From NCBI RefSeq assembly GCF_000768675.1, contig NZ_AVPI01000045.1, positions 62,001 to 126,000 on the forward strand: 64,000 nt of DNA, in the 5' to 3' direction. How positions within the stretch are numbered: the first letter of the stretch is position 1; every line of letters starts with the position of its first letter. Source of the DNA: Knoellia flava TL1 (GTDB lineage Bacteria; Actinomycetota; Actinomycetes; Actinomycetales; Dermatophilaceae). The notes beneath the pieces were generated by a model. It ran no database searches. It was given only the letters and a program-made list of their open reading frames with translations, and had not been told where the DNA came from. The position numbers were made by a program, and so were the translations under genes. This document shows, one piece after another, positions 43,327-52,352 of the stretch.

Positions 43327-43745
43327 CGGAGCTCCTGATGACTGTGGTGTGACATGAGGCCCGGCCGGCTCGCGGAGCCGGCCGTGAGCGGGAGAGCGGG
43401 GTGCACCCGGACACCAATGGTCCGGAGGCCGCGTGCACGGTGGCGCGCGCCCTGTGCTCCCGGCTCGCGTGGTGATCGTCGGAGCGACACCGACCTCCAG
43501 CCGGTGAGCCCGGTGTCCTCCGTTGCACACAGTGCTCTCCGCGTCGGAGTGCCGCCATGACGAGTTCGGGGTCGTCCGACAGGCAGCGGACCCGCCGCCG
43601 CGGAGTGCCAGCCGGGGGATGGGGCACCGCCCACCCGCAGTGGTCAGCCTCGACACGGATGCCATAGCCCCTCTCGGGCTCGACGGACTGTGCGGACGCA
43701 CGTCGAAGCAGGGTCGCGGCTGGAGCGCCCGGGCGGTGCGCTCGC
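43327..43745. other. Gap of about 420 bases without a recognisable gene
   Basis: Open frames exist on both strands but their translations are arginine- and proline-rich with no domain, and none has a convincing start. The part nearest 43326 must hold the promoter of the small secreted protein. I see no RNA gene or repeat. Confidence 0.5.
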
Positions 43746-44132
43746 TCAGCGCGGGACGGGAGGGCGCCCTGCGCGGGCCGACCCGGTCGACGCTGGGACC
43801 ACGCCCGCGCCGGAGCCATCGACGGCCTCACGCAGGGCTCCCGCCAGTGACGTCATCGCCCGGTGCTGGCTTCGCTCGAAGTGGATGGTCTCGACCTCGA
43901 CACCACCCTGGGAGGGCCCCTCGAGGTGGAGGGTGAGCCGGCCGCGTCGCAGCAAGCGCGGGGGTGTGAGCTTCACCGCCCGCACGTTGCTCACCGGCAT
44001 CACCCGCTGGGTCCAGCCACCCGCCGCGCGCTGACCGAGACGGGAGGGTGTGAGACGCACGAGGCTGAGACTGTCGCCGATGAGCGTGAGCATCCAGAGG
44101 TGCCCGCGAACGCTGTGGTTCTGCATGTCCAT
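43746..44132 (-). CDS. PH-like, DUF4429-like protein
   Basis: The roughly 128-residue protein has a strand-rich core (LWMLTLIGDSLSLVRLTPSRLG, TQRVMPVSNVRAVKLTPPRLLRRGRLTLHLEG, VEVETIHFERSQHRAMTSLAGALREAV) that resembles the DUF4429 pleckstrin-like domain: an I/V-V-A-V strand, a glycine-rich turn, an I-x-F strand and a closing helix. The family assignment is by eye only. AAGGGGG precedes the ATG at 44132. A hairpin and a seven-residue micro-ORF lie upstream, suggesting attenuation or translational control. Confidence 0.6.
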   Translation of the reverse strand: MDMQNHSVRGHLWMLTLIGDSLSLVRLTPSRLGQRAAGGWTQRVMPVSNVRAVKLTPPRLLRRGRLTLHLEGPSQGGVEVETIHFERSQHRAMTSLAGALREAVDGSGAGVVPASTGSARAGRPPVPR

Positions 44133-44161
44133 GACGTACCCCCTTCGCCGGCGAGGCACGC

Positions 44162-44198
44162 ACACGGCCTCGCACCTGACCAAGGTGCGAGGCCGTGT
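44162..44198 (-). promoter_or_regulatory. Leader hairpin upstream of the DUF4429-like gene
   Basis: A perfect 15-bp stem (44162-44176 with 44184-44198) has a 7-base loop, and the arm nearest the gene ends about 29 bases before its start codon. It follows the micro-ORF, as in attenuators; there is no T-tract, so it could also act on translation. Confidence 0.6.
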
Positions 44199-44254
44199 CG
44201 GTCGGTGCGTCGGTCAGCCCCTGGGGTGTGCGGGGCAGGAGCGCCGTGTCGTGG

Positions 44255-44278
44255 TCACCATTGCCATCCCTTGCACAT
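44255..44278 (-). CDS. Micro-ORF encoding MCKGWQW, candidate leader peptide
   Basis: Seven codons (Met-Cys-Lys-Gly-Trp-Gln-Trp) end in TGA and follow a strong GGAGG seven bases before the ATG. Two tryptophan codons in seven are far above chance use. A 15-bp hairpin begins about 60 bases after the stop, and the DUF4429-like gene follows. The layout is that of a regulatory leader peptide sensing charged tRNA or ribosome stalling, but the downstream gene is not a tryptophan gene. Translation has not been shown. Confidence 0.45.
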   Translation of the reverse strand: MCKGWQW

Positions 44279-44426
44279 GTGGACACCTCCGAAAGGCTCT
44301 GTCGCATCGCCGGCTGTCCCCCAACGGTAGGACGGGCGGGGTCGGGGAGTCCGGAAGTGCAATGACCATCTCTGTAGGGTCATTCGGTCGCAGTCCGCGG
44401 ATGGCTCGCACGCTGTCGGACATCCG

Positions 44427-45089
44427 TCAACGCGTGTGCCACATCTCCTTGGCGACCGCGATCTGCTCGCGGATTCCGGCCATGAGCACGTCGGTGACCT
44501 CGCGCGCCGCAGCGTCGTCGTCGCGTCCGAGCCAGGGAGACAGGTCGAGCGCCGGCCCCACGGAGAGGCACGCCGTGTGCCGGTGCCAGATGTGCTCGGT
44601 GCCCTGCCGCGGTCCCCACGTCCCGACCGGGATGACCGGCGCCTCCGGGTGGCGCAGGGCGAGTCGCGCGGCACCGGTCCGGGCGGGACCCGGCATCCCG
44701 TCGGGCTCGGTCGTGAGCCGACCCTCCGGGTAGAGCGCGACCAGGTGACCCTTGTCGAGGTGGTCGGACGCGAGGTCGAGGGCCGCGGCGGCCGACGTCG
44801 TCCCGCGCGCCACGGGGATCTGGCCCGTCGCCCGCGCGAGCATGCCCACCCCCGGCCAGCCGAAGACCTCCTGCATCGCGAGGAAGTGCGGGAAGCGCCG
44901 GTGGCCGATCGCCACCCGGGCGACCGCGAGCGGGTCGGTCATCGTCAGGTGGTTCGCGACGAGGATGACCGGGCCGGTCCGCGGCACCGACCCCATCGTC
45001 CGGAACCGCACCCGGTGGGCAAGCCCGGCCGCCGCCCACACGAGGGCGAACCCGGCCGCGTTCTTCACGTGCTGGCGCGGTGTGGGCAT
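44427..45089 (-). CDS. 1-acyl-sn-glycerol-3-phosphate acyltransferase family (PlsC-like)
   Basis: The 220-residue protein has the HX4D catalytic motif in VANHLTMTDPLAV and the substrate motif YPEGRLT. A single hydrophobic stretch near the N-terminus may anchor it to the membrane. These enzymes transfer an acyl chain to lysophosphatidic acid, though many actinobacterial paralogues have other acceptors. It overlaps the thioesterase gene (TGATG), so both may act on the same acyl pool. Confidence 0.9.
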   Translation of the reverse strand: MPTPRQHVKNAAGFALVWAAAGLAHRVRFRTMGSVPRTGPVILVANHLTMTDPLAVARVAIGHRRFPHFLAMQEVFGWPGVGMLARATGQIPVARGTTSAAAALDLASDHLDKGHLVALYPEGRLTTEPDGMPGPARTGAARLALRHPEAPVIPVGTWGPRQGTEHIWHRHTACLSVGPALDLSPWLGRDDDAAAREVTDVLMAGIREQIAVAKEMWHTR

Positions 45090-45463
45090 CAGAGCCGGCC
45101 GAGGAAGCGGTCGACGTCGACGACGACCCGGGTCACCTCACCGGTCGCGACGACCTTCCCGTCCGTATGCCGTCCGGTCACCCGGAAGCGGTGGAGGCGG
45201 CCATCGCTGTGCACCGGGTCCGCTCCGACGACGACCTGGACGCCAACGGGGGAGGCGGCGGAGTGCTCCAGCGTGACCCGCGTGCCCACGCTCGTGCGGC
45301 CTTCGCCGACGACGGGTTCGAGCGCTGCGCACGTCGCCGCCTCGAGCCAGGCGAGCAGGCGTGGCGTCGCGAGGACCGGGAGGCTGCCCGACCCGAGCGC
45401 CACGGCGGTGTCGTCCTCGCCGACGACGAAGACGAGCTCGGACGGCGTGGGGCGTGTGCTCAT
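45089..45463 (-). CDS. Hot-dog thioesterase, fluoroacetyl-CoA thioesterase-like
   Basis: The 124-residue protein is one hot-dog domain. The segment LPVLATPRLLAWLEAATCAALEP is its long central helix, with the catalytic threonine and glutamate positions of the FlK-like group in ATPR and EAAT, and SVGTRVTLEHSAASP, HRFRVTG and GEVTRVVVDVDRF are the strands. FlK-type enzymes hydrolyse acyl-CoA; the natural substrate here is unknown. It is first in a two-gene operon with the acyltransferase. Confidence 0.85.
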   Translation of the reverse strand: MSTRPTPSELVFVVGEDDTAVALGSGSLPVLATPRLLAWLEAATCAALEPVVGEGRTSVGTRVTLEHSAASPVGVQVVVGADPVHSDGRLHRFRVTGRHTDGKVVATGEVTRVVVDVDRFLGRL

Positions 45464-45568
45464 GGGGCCCAGTCAAGCAACGACGGGAGCCGGGCCGCAT
45501 GAGGACGCGACCTCAGTCCGCGCGAGTACTCATGTCGCACGTGCCGTCAGGTCTCACGGCCTCGCGTC

Positions 45569-46768
45569 TCAGGGCCTGTCGAGCTCGTCGAGGGTGAGCA
45601 GGACGAGGGCGGCGGTCCAGAGCAGGGGTGCCGGACCCGCAGGGCTACCCGATCGGTTGACCTTCTCGGGCAGCGACCCCCACGGCGTGCGATGACCGTC
45701 GAGCCAGCCGAGCCAGCGTTCGGCGGTCCTCTCGCGCCCCGACGCAGCTGCGGTGTAGGCGACGAGCGCGGTCTCCGGGGTCCACGACGTGCCGTCCTGC
45801 TTCCAGTCCGCGCCCGGGGCGAGGCCGCCGGAGGACCGCGCGGCGTCGCGCTGGTAGGCGAGCCAGCGCTTCGTCGTCCGCTCGTCCTCCGGTCCGAAGG
45901 GCGGCATGAGCATCGCGACGGCCGCGTCGAGACCTCCGCGGTCGCCGAAGCGCTCGAGCGATGGCCCCATCGACTCGTGGACCCGAGACTCGAGCCGCTT
46001 GGCCGCCTGCCCGGCGACCCAGCGCTCGGCGGCCGGGCCGTGGTCGGCGGTGGCCCGCAGACCGGCCAGCATCGGCGCGACCGTCCCCAGCGAGGTCTGG
46101 CCGACGGGGATCTCCCAGTAGTCCGGTGACGGTGGGGGCAGCAGCCACCCGCTCGACGTCAGCCTCAGCACGTTCATGAGACACGTGGAGCGCAGCGGCC
46201 CGGCGGACTCCGGCAGCGCGGCGTCGCTCATCGACCCGATGGCCCAGAGCACCCAGCCGCACCCGTCCGACTGCGGTCCGCGCGGGTCCACGACGACCCG
46301 CTGGCCGTTGAGGAGGTAGCGGGCGTCGAAACCCTGCTGGGCGTCGAACGGCAGGCGTGCGATGAAGTCGATGACGGCCCGCGCCTCGGCCGCGTGCCCG
46401 GTGCGGTCGAGCGCGAGGGCGATGAAGGCGCCGTCGCGCGGCCAGAAGTAGTCCCACCGGTCGGCCGCGCCCGCGGCAGGAGCCCGGCCCGAGTCGAGGC
46501 CGCCCATTGCCTGGTGCAGGTCGATGAGCGCCCAGCGGCTCATCGACTCCCACTCGGTGCCCTCGCCCGGCACGGTCCCGAGCTCGACCCACTCCCGCGC
46601 GGCCCGCACGAGCGACGCCCCGCGCGGGTCACCGTCCCCGATCCGGTAGTGCGGAGGGGTGGCGAGCTGCGGCTCGGCCCACACGTCCTCGGTGCCGGCG
46701 CGCGTCCCGCACGCCGCGAGCAGGGCGCAGCACAGCGCCAGCACGACGGCACGCACTCCACGTCGCAC
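45569..46768 (-). CDS. Lipoprotein with glycoside hydrolase 15-like (alpha/alpha toroid) fold
   Basis: The 399-residue protein has a lipobox LLAAC with cysteine at residue 20. WDYFWPRDGAFIALALDRTGHAAEA is the first catalytic-type motif of GH15 glucoamylases, and DWKQDGTSWTPETALVAYTAA is near the C-terminus. The chain is shorter than classical glucoamylase (about 420 or more residues without the N-terminal domain). Glutamate pairs for catalysis could not be confirmed, so hydrolase activity is likely but unproven. GTG at 46768 has AGGAGG nine bases before it. Confidence 0.75.
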   Translation of the reverse strand: MRRGVRAVVLALCCALLAACGTRAGTEDVWAEPQLATPPHYRIGDGDPRGASLVRAAREWVELGTVPGEGTEWESMSRWALIDLHQAMGGLDSGRAPAAGAADRWDYFWPRDGAFIALALDRTGHAAEARAVIDFIARLPFDAQQGFDARYLLNGQRVVVDPRGPQSDGCGWVLWAIGSMSDAALPESAGPLRSTCLMNVLRLTSSGWLLPPPSPDYWEIPVGQTSLGTVAPMLAGLRATADHGPAAERWVAGQAAKRLESRVHESMGPSLERFGDRGGLDAAVAMLMPPFGPEDERTTKRWLAYQRDAARSSGGLAPGADWKQDGTSWTPETALVAYTAAASGRERTAERWLGWLDGHRTPWGSLPEKVNRSGSPAGPAPLLWTAALVLLTLDELDRP

Positions 46769-46861
46769 GCCTGCCCACCTCCTCGCGAACGGTCCCGGCG
46801 AACCTAGCCCGATCCGGTGGAGGTTGTCCTGCGAACGGGGCGCAGGCCCACGCAAGGGACG

Positions 46862-46895
46862 GGCCGGCATACGGGCTTCGGTCTGTATGCCGGCC
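46862..46895. terminator. Small hairpin before the GNAT gene
   Basis: An 11-bp perfect stem (46862-46872 with 46885-46895) with a 12-base loop carries GGCATAC in one arm and GTATGCC in the other. It sits between divergent starts, so it is not an obvious terminator and may instead be a binding site. Confidence 0.4.
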
Positions 46896-46919
46896 ACGCA
46901 CCGCCCACCTCGTCTCACC

Positions 46920-46925
46920 TAGGCT
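46920..46925 (+). promoter_or_regulatory. TAGGCT -10 box of the GNAT gene
   Basis: The box ends seven bases before the ATG at 46933. Confidence 0.55.
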
Positions 46926-46932
46926 CCCGCGC

Positions 46933-47649
46933 ATGGTGGACGTCAACGAGTTCGGCCTGCCCGTCGGCGCCCTGGTGCCGGGGTGGGAGGAGCGGCCCGC
47001 GCCGGGCGCAGTGGTGCTGGAGGGGCGCTACGTGCGGGTCGTCCCCCTCGACTCCGTGCACTACTCCGACCTCTTCGACGCGGTGTGCGGGCCGGAGGAC
47101 GGCGGGCTCTGGACCTACCGGCCGATCCCGCGCCCGACGTCGCTCGCCGCGCTGTGGATGCACTTGGCGGCCGGCGTCGACGACCCTGCCGCGGTCGCCT
47201 TCGCCTTCGTGCCGCTCGAGGGCGAACGCGCGGGCCGGGCGACCGGGATCGCGCACTACACGCGCATCGACCCGCGCACCGGCCAGATCGAGGTCGCCGG
47301 AGTGCTCCACGGCGCGGGCCTTCAACGCACTCGCGCGGCCACGGAGGCGATCTCGCTGCTCATGCGGCACGCCTTCGACGACCTCGGCTACCGCCGCTTC
47401 GAGTGGAAGTGCGACAGCCTCAACGAGCCGTCGCGCCGCGCCGCCGCACGCCTCGGGTTCACCTACGAGGGGCGGTTCCGCAACCACATGGTCACGCAGG
47501 GGCGCAACCGCGACACCGACTGGTTCTCGGTGACGAGCGAGGAGTGGCCGGCTGTCCGCGCGCGGCACGAGGCGTGGCTCGACCCGGCGAACTTCGACGA
47601 CGAGGGCCGCCAGCGCAGCCAACTCAGCCCTCGGACGGGTCGAGAGTAG
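46933..47649 (+). CDS. GNAT N-acetyltransferase, RimJ/RimL type
   Basis: The 238-residue protein matches the RimJ/RimL-like acetyltransferases: YVRVVPLDSVHYSDLFDAVCG at the start, AGRATGIAHYTRIDPRTGQIEVAGVLHGAGLQRTRAATEAISLLMRHAFDDLGYRRFEWKCDSLNEPSRRAAARLGFTYEGRFRNHMV as the acetyl-CoA region. The Q/R-x-x-R-A turn of GNATs reads LQRTRAATEA. Many homologues modify small molecules or toxins. Its stop codon is inside a terminator hairpin. Confidence 0.9.
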   Translation: MVDVNEFGLPVGALVPGWEERPAPGAVVLEGRYVRVVPLDSVHYSDLFDAVCGPEDGGLWTYRPIPRPTSLAALWMHLAAGVDDPAAVAFAFVPLEGERAGRATGIAHYTRIDPRTGQIEVAGVLHGAGLQRTRAATEAISLLMRHAFDDLGYRRFEWKCDSLNEPSRRAAARLGFTYEGRFRNHMVTQGRNRDTDWFSVTSEEWPAVRARHEAWLDPANFDDEGRQRSQLSPRTGRE

Positions 47650-47697
47650 AGAGAGTCCCGCCCCAGGTCGCTGGAGGCGGGACTCTCTCTACTCTCG
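47641..47697. terminator. Bidirectional hairpin terminator, GNAT and ppa
   Basis: A perfect 22-bp stem (47641-47662 with 47676-47697) with a 13-base loop lies between convergent genes; the GNAT stop codon (47647-47649) is in its left arm. Confidence 0.85.
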
Positions 47698-47720
47698 ACG
47701 GCTTCGCCGCCGCAAGGGCG

Positions 47721-48356
47721 TCAGTCGTTCGAGTCGCTGAGGGGCTTCTCCTTGGTGGCGAGCTCCTCCTTGGCCTTGGCGGCCGCGTGGGCGTGCTCCT
47801 CCTCGGTGCGGGCCGCGGAGGTCGCGTGCGCGGCGTCGTGGCCGGCCGGCATGCGCCAGCGGGCGGTCGAGACCCCGGCCTCCTTGGCGCGGGCGATCGC
47901 CTCGTTGACGGTGCGCTCCGCGTCCTCGCGGCCGGCCCAGTGGGCGCCCTCGACCGACTTGCCCGGCTCGAGGTCCTTGTAGGTCTCGAAGAAGTGCTGG
48001 ATCTCGAGGCGGTCGAACTCGCTGATGTGCTCGAGCTCGGTGATGTGCGCCTTGCGCGGGTCGCCCGCGGGGATGCAGAGGATCTTGTCGTCGCCGCCGG
48101 CCTCGTCGCGCATGTGGAACATGCCGATGGGGCGCGCCCGCACGAGGCAGCCGGGCCAGGTCGGCTCGTCGAGCAGCACGAGCGCGTCGAGCGGGTCGCC
48201 GTCCTCGCCGAGGCTCTCCTCGACGTAGCCGTAGTCCGACGGGTAGGCCATCGACGTGAAGAGCATCCGGTCGAGCCGGATGCGCCCGGTCTCGTGGTCG
48301 ACCTCGTACTTGTTGCGGTGACCCTTGGGGATCTCGATGGTGACGTCGAACTCCAC
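47721..48356 (-). CDS. ppa: Inorganic pyrophosphatase, soluble family I, with C-terminal extension
   Basis: The 211-residue enzyme has the family I core: [69 protein letters not shown], and DKILCIP, with the D-G-D-P-L-D metal-binding run. It uses GTG at 48356, which begins the conserved [12 protein letters not shown]. The last 40 residues are an extra acidic, Ala/Lys/Glu-rich tail, longer than the usual 160-175 residue chain. It drives biosynthesis by removing pyrophosphate. It is convergent with the GNAT gene and divergent from dacB. Confidence 0.94.
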   Translation of the reverse strand: MEFDVTIEIPKGHRNKYEVDHETGRIRLDRMLFTSMAYPSDYGYVEESLGEDGDPLDALVLLDEPTWPGCLVRARPIGMFHMRDEAGGDDKILCIPAGDPRKAHITELEHISEFDRLEIQHFFETYKDLEPGKSVEGAHWAGREDAERTVNEAIARAKEAGVSTARWRMPAGHDAAHATSAARTEEEHAHAAAKAKEELATKEKPLSDSND

Positions 48357-48447
48357 GGTGGTGGCCTTCTTTCGGATGGGTATGGATGACCTACGCTCGG
48401 GGACCAGTGTCCCGTATGAGCGGAGGGGCGCCAACGAAAGGGGTCCG

Positions 48448-49896
48448 ATGCGACGGGCGGTTGTGGCGGGGGTCACGCTCATCCTCCTCGGCGCCACCGG
48501 CTACGCGACCGCCGACGTCCTCGACGTCGCTCCCGGCATCCTCACCCGCGACGGTGCGACCGTCGCTCCTCCGACCCCCACGGGCTCCGCGACCGCCTCG
48601 CCGGCATGGGCCGCGCTGCCCAGCCCTGCGCCCTCGCCGACGTCGGCCTCGCCCAGCCCGTCGGCGACCGTCCCGCCGCCCTCCGGCGCCGCGCTCGCCA
48701 AGGCTCTCGGCGCCATCGTCAAGGACCCGTGGCTGGGTCCCAGCGTCGGCGTGAGCGTGCGCGACGGTGAGACCGGCGAAGAGCTGTATGCCGTCTCGCC
48801 GAGTGCCGCTCGCGCCCCCGCCTCGACGCTCAAGGTCCTCAGCGCCTTCGCCGTCACCTCGCACCTCGACCTCGACGCCCGCATGACGACGAAGGTCGTC
48901 ACCGGCGCCACCCCGAGCGAGGTGGTCCTCGTCGCGGGAGGCGACACCCTCCTCGGCACGGGCGCGTCCGACCCCACGACGGTCGAGGGCCATGCCGGCG
49001 TCGCGACGCTGGCCGACGAGGTGGCGCGGTCGCTCGACGAGCGCGGCGCCGGAGCGGTGACCCTGCGGGTCGACGCGACCTATGCAGCGGGTCCTCGCTA
49101 CCCCGCGACGTGGAAGAAGGAGGACATCGCCGCCGGCTTCACCCAGTCGGTGTCGATGCTCGACCTCGTCTCGCAGCGCGCAGGGGGCGGCAGGGCCGCA
49201 CCGCCCGTACCCGAGGCCGGCGTCGCCGCCGCCCTCGCGAAAGCCCTCACCGCCCGCGGCCACGCGACGACGGTGGCGCCGCTCAGCGGCCACGGCACAC
49301 CGGCCCCCGCTGGTGCCACCGAGCTCGGTGCCGTCGAGTCCGCGACCTACGCCGAGCACCTCGGCTTCGCCCTGCAGCACAGCGACAACGCCCTCACCGA
49401 GAACCTCGTCCGCCAGGCCATGGTCGCCGCGGGCGCGTCGCCCGCGGCGCCGCTCGGGCCGCCCCAGTTCGTCGTGAAGACCCTGGCCGACGCGGGCGTG
49501 CCGACGACGGGCCTGCGCCTGCTCGACACGAGCGGGCTGTCCCCGGGCCAGACCGCGACGGCGACCGTGATGGCCGACGTCCTGGCGCTCGCGACGAGCG
49601 GCAAGGACGACGACTTCCTCCGGGCGGTCGCGAGCCTGCCCGTGGCCGGGCTCAACGGGAGCCTCTCCGACCGCTACCGCGGCAAGGAGACCAAGGCCGT
49701 GGCCGGCATACCGAGGGCCAAGACCGGCACGCTCAAGGGGATCTCGAGCCTCGCCGGGACGACCGTGGACGCCGACGGGCACGTGCTCGTCTTCGCCGTC
49801 CTGGCCGATCGTGTGCCAGCCTCGTCGGGAACGCTGGGCGCACGCGCGGCGTTGGATCGCTTCGTCACCGCGCTCACCCTGTGCGGATGTCACTGA
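48448..49896 (+). CDS. dacB: D-alanyl-D-alanine carboxypeptidase/endopeptidase, PBP4 type
   Basis: The 482-residue protein starts with one membrane-spanning or signal segment, then a Pro/Ala/Ser-rich linker of about 60 residues. Penicillin-binding motifs follow in order: S126-T-L-K129, S312-D-N and K425-T-G. Between motif one and two is the large insert usual in PBP4. It trims or cuts peptidoglycan cross-links outside the membrane. It is followed 15 bases later by the DUF2342 gene, with tilS and hpt beyond, the common actinobacterial order. Confidence 0.93.
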   Translation: MRRAVVAGVTLILLGATGYATADVLDVAPGILTRDGATVAPPTPTGSATASPAWAALPSPAPSPTSASPSPSATVPPPSGAALAKALGAIVKDPWLGPSVGVSVRDGETGEELYAVSPSAARAPASTLKVLSAFAVTSHLDLDARMTTKVVTGATPSEVVLVAGGDTLLGTGASDPTTVEGHAGVATLADEVARSLDERGAGAVTLRVDATYAAGPRYPATWKKEDIAAGFTQSVSMLDLVSQRAGGGRAAPPVPEAGVAAALAKALTARGHATTVAPLSGHGTPAPAGATELGAVESATYAEHLGFALQHSDNALTENLVRQAMVAAGASPAAPLGPPQFVVKTLADAGVPTTGLRLLDTSGLSPGQTATATVMADVLALATSGKDDDFLRAVASLPVAGLNGSLSDRYRGKETKAVAGIPRAKTGTLKGISSLAGTTVDADGHVLVFAVLADRVPASSGTLGARAALDRFVTALTLCGCH

Positions 49897-49910
49897 GCCG
49901 AGGAGGCCAC

Positions 49911-50963
49911 GTGAGCAACAGCTACGTCGACTGGGAGTTCGCCAAGACCACCGGGCGGACGCTCGTCAACGCCGGACCGAGCGTGTCCGCCGACGAGGCC
50001 GCCGCCGAGGTGGGCGCGATCCGCGAGGCCGCCCGCAAGGCGCACGGCCCGGTCGCGGAGACCTCGCAGCTCCGCACGCCGGACGACGCGCCCGAGGCAC
50101 TCGTCGTCGACCGCCCGACGTGGATCGCGATGAACGCCGACTCGATGGGCGCGATGCTCAACCCGGCGTTCGAGCAGATCCTCACCAAGCGCGGGCCCGA
50201 GGCCGCACCGAGCGGGCTCGGCGCCGCCATCGGCGGCAAGGTCACCGGTGCCGAGGCGGGTGCGCTGCTCGCCTTCATGTCGAGCAAGGTTCTCGGGCAG
50301 TACGACCTCGCCCCCGGCGGCACCCCTTCGCTCCTGCTCGTCGCCCCCAACCTGCTCCAGGTGCAGCGCGAGCTCGACGTGGACGCCGCCGACTTCCGCG
50401 CGTGGGTGTGCATGCACGAGGAGACCCACCGCGTGCAGTTCACCGCCGTGCCGTGGCTGCGCGACCACATGGTCGCCGAGGCGCGCACGCTCGCGACCGA
50501 GATGGCGCCCGACCAGGACCGTCTCCAGGAGCTGACGAAGACGCTGCGCGAGAAGCTGCCCGAGGCCTTCACGAGCGGGTCGAGCGGCATCACCGACCTC
50601 GTCATGACGGCCGAGCAGCGCGAGAAGCTCGCCGAGCTCACCGCCGTCATGTCGCTCCTCGAGGGCCACGCCGACGTCGTCATGGACGACGTGGGCCCGG
50701 CCCACATCCCCACGGTCTCCGAGATCCGCGCGAAGTTCACCGAGCGCCGCAAGGGAGCCGGGGCGCTCGACAAGCTGCTCCGCCGGCTCCTGGGGCTCGA
50801 GGCCAAGATGCGCCAGTACCGCGACGGCGCCGCCTTCGTCCGCGGTGTGCAGGAGCGTGTCGGCGTCGAGGGCTTCAACGCCGTCTGGACCTCGCCCGAG
50901 ACGCTGCCGCGCCCGCTCGAGATCACCGACCCCGCTGCCTGGGTCACCCGCGTCCACGGCTGA
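49911..50963 (+). CDS. Zinc-dependent metalloprotease, DUF2342 (zinicin-like)
   Basis: The 350-residue protein has the zinc motif H169-E-E-T-H173 in AWVCMHEETHRVQFTAVPWLRDHM, and a further glutamate-rich helix (LLEGHADVVMDDVGP) that could supply the third ligand. It matches the DUF2342 family sometimes labelled coenzyme F420 biosynthesis-associated. No signal peptide is present. AGGAGG precedes the GTG. Target unknown. Its place between dacB and tilS is conserved in actinobacteria. Confidence 0.88.
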   Translation: MSNSYVDWEFAKTTGRTLVNAGPSVSADEAAAEVGAIREAARKAHGPVAETSQLRTPDDAPEALVVDRPTWIAMNADSMGAMLNPAFEQILTKRGPEAAPSGLGAAIGGKVTGAEAGALLAFMSSKVLGQYDLAPGGTPSLLLVAPNLLQVQRELDVDAADFRAWVCMHEETHRVQFTAVPWLRDHMVAEARTLATEMAPDQDRLQELTKTLREKLPEAFTSGSSGITDLVMTAEQREKLAELTAVMSLLEGHADVVMDDVGPAHIPTVSEIRAKFTERRKGAGALDKLLRRLLGLEAKMRQYRDGAAFVRGVQERVGVEGFNAVWTSPETLPRPLEITDPAAWVTRVHG

Positions 50964-50971
50964 ACCTCCCC

Positions 50972-51937
50972 GTGAGTGGTCCGCACCCGTCGACGGCGAC
51001 GATCCGGTATGCCGTCCGCTCGACGCTCGCGGACCTCGCACCCGGTGACGTCGTCCTCGTCGCGTGCAGCGGCGGGGGTGACTCGATGGCGCTCGCCGAG
51101 GCCGTCGCCCACGAGCAGCGGCACGCGTCCTGGCGCGGGGGAGCCGTCGTCGTCGACCACGGCCTGCAGCCCGGGTCCGACGACGTCGCGGCTCGCGCGG
51201 CCGGCTGGCTGCGCGACCTCGGTCTCGACCCGGTCCTCGTCGAGCGAGTCACGGTGTCCGACACCGGGTCCGGGCTGGAGGCGGCGGCGCGCGACGGCCG
51301 CCACGCGGCGCTCGACGCGGTCGCCGAGCGCGTCGGCGCGGCCGTCGTCCTCCTCGGCCACACCCTCGACGACCAGGCCGAGCAGGTGCTGCTCGGGCTC
51401 GTTCGCGGGTCCGGTGCCCGCTCCCTCGCCGGTATGCCGGCCGCCCGCGACCGCGTCCGCCGTCCCCTCCTCGGCGTGACCCGGGCGCAGTGCCGCGAGT
51501 CGTGCGAGGCCGAGGGCGTGCCGTGGTGGGACGACCCGATGAACGACGACCCGGCGTTCACGCGCGTGCGGGCCCGGCGTGCGGTCGCCGACCTCGAGGC
51601 GGACCTCGGGCCGGGCGTCGCGGCCAGCCTCGCCCGCTCGGCCGACCAGCTCCGGGAGGACGCCGACCTCCTCGACGCGCTCGCGGACTCGGCGGTGCGG
51701 GAGCTCGGTCCCGGCCCGTGGGCGGCCGCCGACCTCATGGCCCTGCCCCGACCTGTCCGCACCCGTGTGTGGCGCCGGCTCCTCGTCGCGGCAGGTGCGC
51801 CGGCGGGGCAGGTGGGCACACGGCATACGGAGGCCTGCGACGCACTGCTCACGCGGTGGCGAGGGCAGGGTCCACTCCACCTCCCGGGCGACCTGAGGGC
51901 CGTCCGCGCGGGTGGCACGGTCACGCTCTCGCACTGA
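50972..51937 (+). CDS. tilS: tRNA(Ile)-lysidine synthetase
   Basis: The 321-residue enzyme has the PP-loop VACSGGGDSMALAE (S33-S38) and the pair LLGHTLDDQAEQVLLGLVRGSG, the two active-site segments of TilS. It modifies the wobble cytidine of tRNA-Ile(CAU) to lysidine. The C-terminal extension of the long TilS type is reduced. The GTG at 50972 follows the DUF2342 stop by eight bases. It is essential in most bacteria. Confidence 0.96.
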   Translation: MSGPHPSTATIRYAVRSTLADLAPGDVVLVACSGGGDSMALAEAVAHEQRHASWRGGAVVVDHGLQPGSDDVAARAAGWLRDLGLDPVLVERVTVSDTGSGLEAAARDGRHAALDAVAERVGAAVVLLGHTLDDQAEQVLLGLVRGSGARSLAGMPAARDRVRRPLLGVTRAQCRESCEAEGVPWWDDPMNDDPAFTRVRARRAVADLEADLGPGVAASLARSADQLREDADLLDALADSAVRELGPGPWAAADLMALPRPVRTRVWRRLLVAAGAPAGQVGTRHTEACDALLTRWRGQGPLHLPGDLRAVRAGGTVTLSH

Positions 51938-51941
51938 CCCG

Positions 51942-52352
51942 TCAGAGCGCGGCGACCGCCCCGGCCGCACCGACGACGGCGCCGATCAGCCTCAGCCGGT
52001 CGACGCCGAGGAGGCGGCGGACGAGCCCTTCGTCGTGACCCCTACCGAGGCGGCCGTGCAGCGGCGCGGCCCCGACGGCCGTGAGCAGCATCGACCACCC
52101 GGCGCCGGCTGCCGCGACGAGCGTTCCGATGCTCACAGGGCCCGCGAGCAGTGCCGCGGCGACGGCGGCCAGGAGCCCGACGTAGACGACGGCCACGACG
52201 GGCGTGATCCGGCGCGAGTGGGCGTCGTGCGCCCGGGCCCATCGCCCGGGCCCGACGTCGGCGAGCGCGGGATAGACGACGAGGGTGACGGTGAGCTGGA
52301 AGCCGAGGTGCGCGCCGCTGGCGAGGACGAGCCAGCTCGCCGCACCCGTCAT
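51942..52352 (-). CDS. Four-helix membrane protein of unknown function
   Basis: The 136-residue protein has four hydrophobic helices with short loops and conserved-looking RAHDAHSRRITPVVAVVYVGL. It overlaps the SDR gene stop (ATGA) and ends five bases from the end of tilS, which is convergent. It resembles small DUF1772-like membrane proteins, but I am not confident of the family. Confidence 0.7.
   Translation of the reverse strand: MTGAASWLVLASGAHLGFQLTVTLVVYPALADVGPGRWARAHDAHSRRITPVVAVVYVGLLAAVAAALLAGPVSIGTLVAAAGAGWSMLLTAVGAAPLHGRLGRGHDEGLVRRLLGVDRLRLIGAVVGAAGAVAAL

Noticed and set aside
43327-43745. Possible small genes in the 420-base gap
   Set aside because: Translations are low-complexity and no start has a ribosome-binding site or leaderless box.
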